Source: Chloroflexota bacterium
Lineage (GTDB): Bacteria; Chloroflexota; Limnocylindria; Limnocylindrales; CSP1-4
DNA: 22,018 nucleotides
NCBI GenBank assembly: GCA_005880805.1
Contig: VBFZ01000168.1
Location: forward strand, 1 to 22,018
Reading direction: 5' to 3'
Numbering within the stretch: position 1 is the first letter of the stretch; each line of letters starts with the position of its first letter. Shown one piece after another: positions 21,407-22,018 of this stretch. The notes under the pieces are model-generated. The model saw only the letters and a list, made by a program, of their open reading frames with translations. It was not told the origin of the DNA and ran no database searches. The position numbers were made by a program, and so were the translations under genes.

Positions 21407-22018
21407 CTACCAGGGGCGACGTCGGCCGCGGCGGCCTGGTAGGCGCCAGGACACCGCCGAGCTTCCCGACAACGGGAACAGCACGACCAGCCAGCCGGCC
21501 TTACCCTCGTCGCCGTTGTGGCCGCGACCGTGTCCGCACGGCCGAACCACAGGCCCTGTGGTCTTGTGATGCCCGGGCGGTCCGTCGACCGAGCCCGGAC
21601 AGGGTGGTCGCGCCTTCGGCGTGGCAGGCGGCGGCAGAGTGGGCTGGGTCGGCGTCGACGTCGGCTGCGGCGTACGCACGGGCGTCGCCGTCGGTCGAGG
21701 CGTGCGTTCGGGAGTCGGGCTCGGACGCGAGGGCCGTGCCGGCACGACGGACGCGGGCGGGCGCGGCGTGCTCGGCGGGTTGGTTTGGGTCGAGAAGGGC
21801 GGTACGGAAGGCTCGAGGGATGCGGCCGGCGAGCCTTGGGGGCTGGCGCTCGGCACCTCGCTCGCAGACGGCTCGGGGCTGGGCGATGGCGCTGTGCTGC
21901 CGCCTGTGGGTGAGGGGCCGCCGCCGGTCGACGAACCGGGAGTCGGGCTTGCAGGCTGAGGACTTGGGGAGGGCTGCCGGGAGGCCGCGCCGGTCAGGGG
22001 GCCAGACGGTTGACTCGT
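21407..22018 (-). CDS. Ser/Pro/Thr-rich exported protein, C-terminal part only
   Basis: The last 203 codons of a gene that enters from the right edge. The reading stays open to the window end on the minus strand. About 120 residues are low-complexity Pro/Ser/Thr with little else (for example PSPTPERTPRPTATPVRTPQ), a composition typical of cell-surface linkers. Then come a short segment with two cysteines (PPCPGSVDGPPGHHKTT and RPCGHGRGHNGDEG), a moderately hydrophobic stretch (AGWLVVLFPLSGSSAVSW) and a terminal Arg cluster (RRGRRRPW). The end therefore resembles a C-terminal membrane anchor with a positive tail. No LPxTG sorting motif is present. Function unknown; the N-terminal domains lie outside the window. 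Confidence 0.6.
   Translation of the reverse strand, partial: TSQPSGPLTGAASRQPSPSPQPASPTPGSSTGGGPSPTGGSTAPSPSPEPSASEVPSASPQGSPAASLEPSVPPFSTQTNPPSTPRPPASVVPARPSRPSPTPERTPRPTATPVRTPQPTSTPTQPTLPPPATPKARPPCPGSVDGPPGHHKTTGPVVRPCGHGRGHNGDEGKAGWLVVLFPLSGSSAVSWRLPGRRGRRRPW

Noticed and set aside
21408..21441. TACCAGG/CCTGGTA inverted repeat around the stop of the Ser/Pro/Thr-rich gene as a minus-strand terminator
   Set aside because: Long loop, stem overlaps coding sequence and no T-run on the exit side.

Overview
The window is high-GC bacterial chromosome with almost every gene on the minus strand; the one supported plus-strand gene is a LuxR-type response regulator near the right end. The gene content is a lipid II flippase, two FemAB-type transferases, DUF2993-like, CpaE-like, CAP and Ser/Pro/Thr-rich exported proteins, and no outer-membrane machinery. 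This suggests a single-membrane-type, high-GC lineage. My best guess is Chloroflexota (Limnocylindria-like) rather than Actinobacteria, but that is inference from gene content and not a phylogenetic result. Core genes dominate, and I see no prophage, transposon, CRISPR array, tRNA or rRNA. Layout, read from right to left because transcription is mostly leftward: (1) 21407-22018 is the 3' part of a Ser/Pro/Thr-rich exported protein running off the window. (2) 21106-21406 has no CDS but ends in a strong plus-strand intrinsic terminator preceded by three further hairpins, a candidate small RNA. (3) 20854-21105 encodes a small zinc ribbon protein, convergent with the plus-strand response regulator at 20146-20835. 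(4) 20024 down to 15983 is a four-gene run: prephenate dehydrogenase (tyrA), a NUDIX protein, long-form NfeD and its usual SPFH/slipin partner. (5) 15893-14715 is a CpaE-like receiver plus MinD-type ATPase. (6) 14656-11785 holds comM (YifB) and dprA, one base apart. (7) 11591-10000 encodes a secreted Big_5/CAP-domain protein whose N-terminus is out of frame with its body, apparently by a single-base frameshift near 11520. (8) 9887-9564 is an unrecognised 107-residue protein. (9) 9419 to the left edge is a tightly packed run, topA, xerC/D-type recombinase, murJ, two FemAB-family genes, murE and a DUF2993/LmeA-like protein that is cut by the window edge. Most junctions in this run are 4-base stop/start overlaps. 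The left-hand run links peptidoglycan precursor assembly (MurE), stem-peptide branching (two FemAB proteins) and lipid II flipping (MurJ) with chromosome topology and dimer resolution (TopA, Xer). MurE carries DDPR where the diaminopimelate enzymes carry DNPR, which together with the FemAB pair hints at a branched peptidoglycan with a diamino acid other than meso-DAP. A second theme is expression style. First genes of transcription units tend to have a -10-like hexamer (TAGNNT or GATAAT) 6 to 9 bases before the start codon, consistent with leaderless mRNAs. Internal genes use stop/start overlaps, and only a few genes (NfeD, slipin, CAP protein) have clear Shine-Dalgarno sequences. I found no convincing entirely new multi-gene system. 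The items most worth a second look are the plus-strand RNA candidate, the leaderless promoter pattern, the CAP-gene frameshift and leader, the MurE specificity motif and the unrecognised 107-residue protein.
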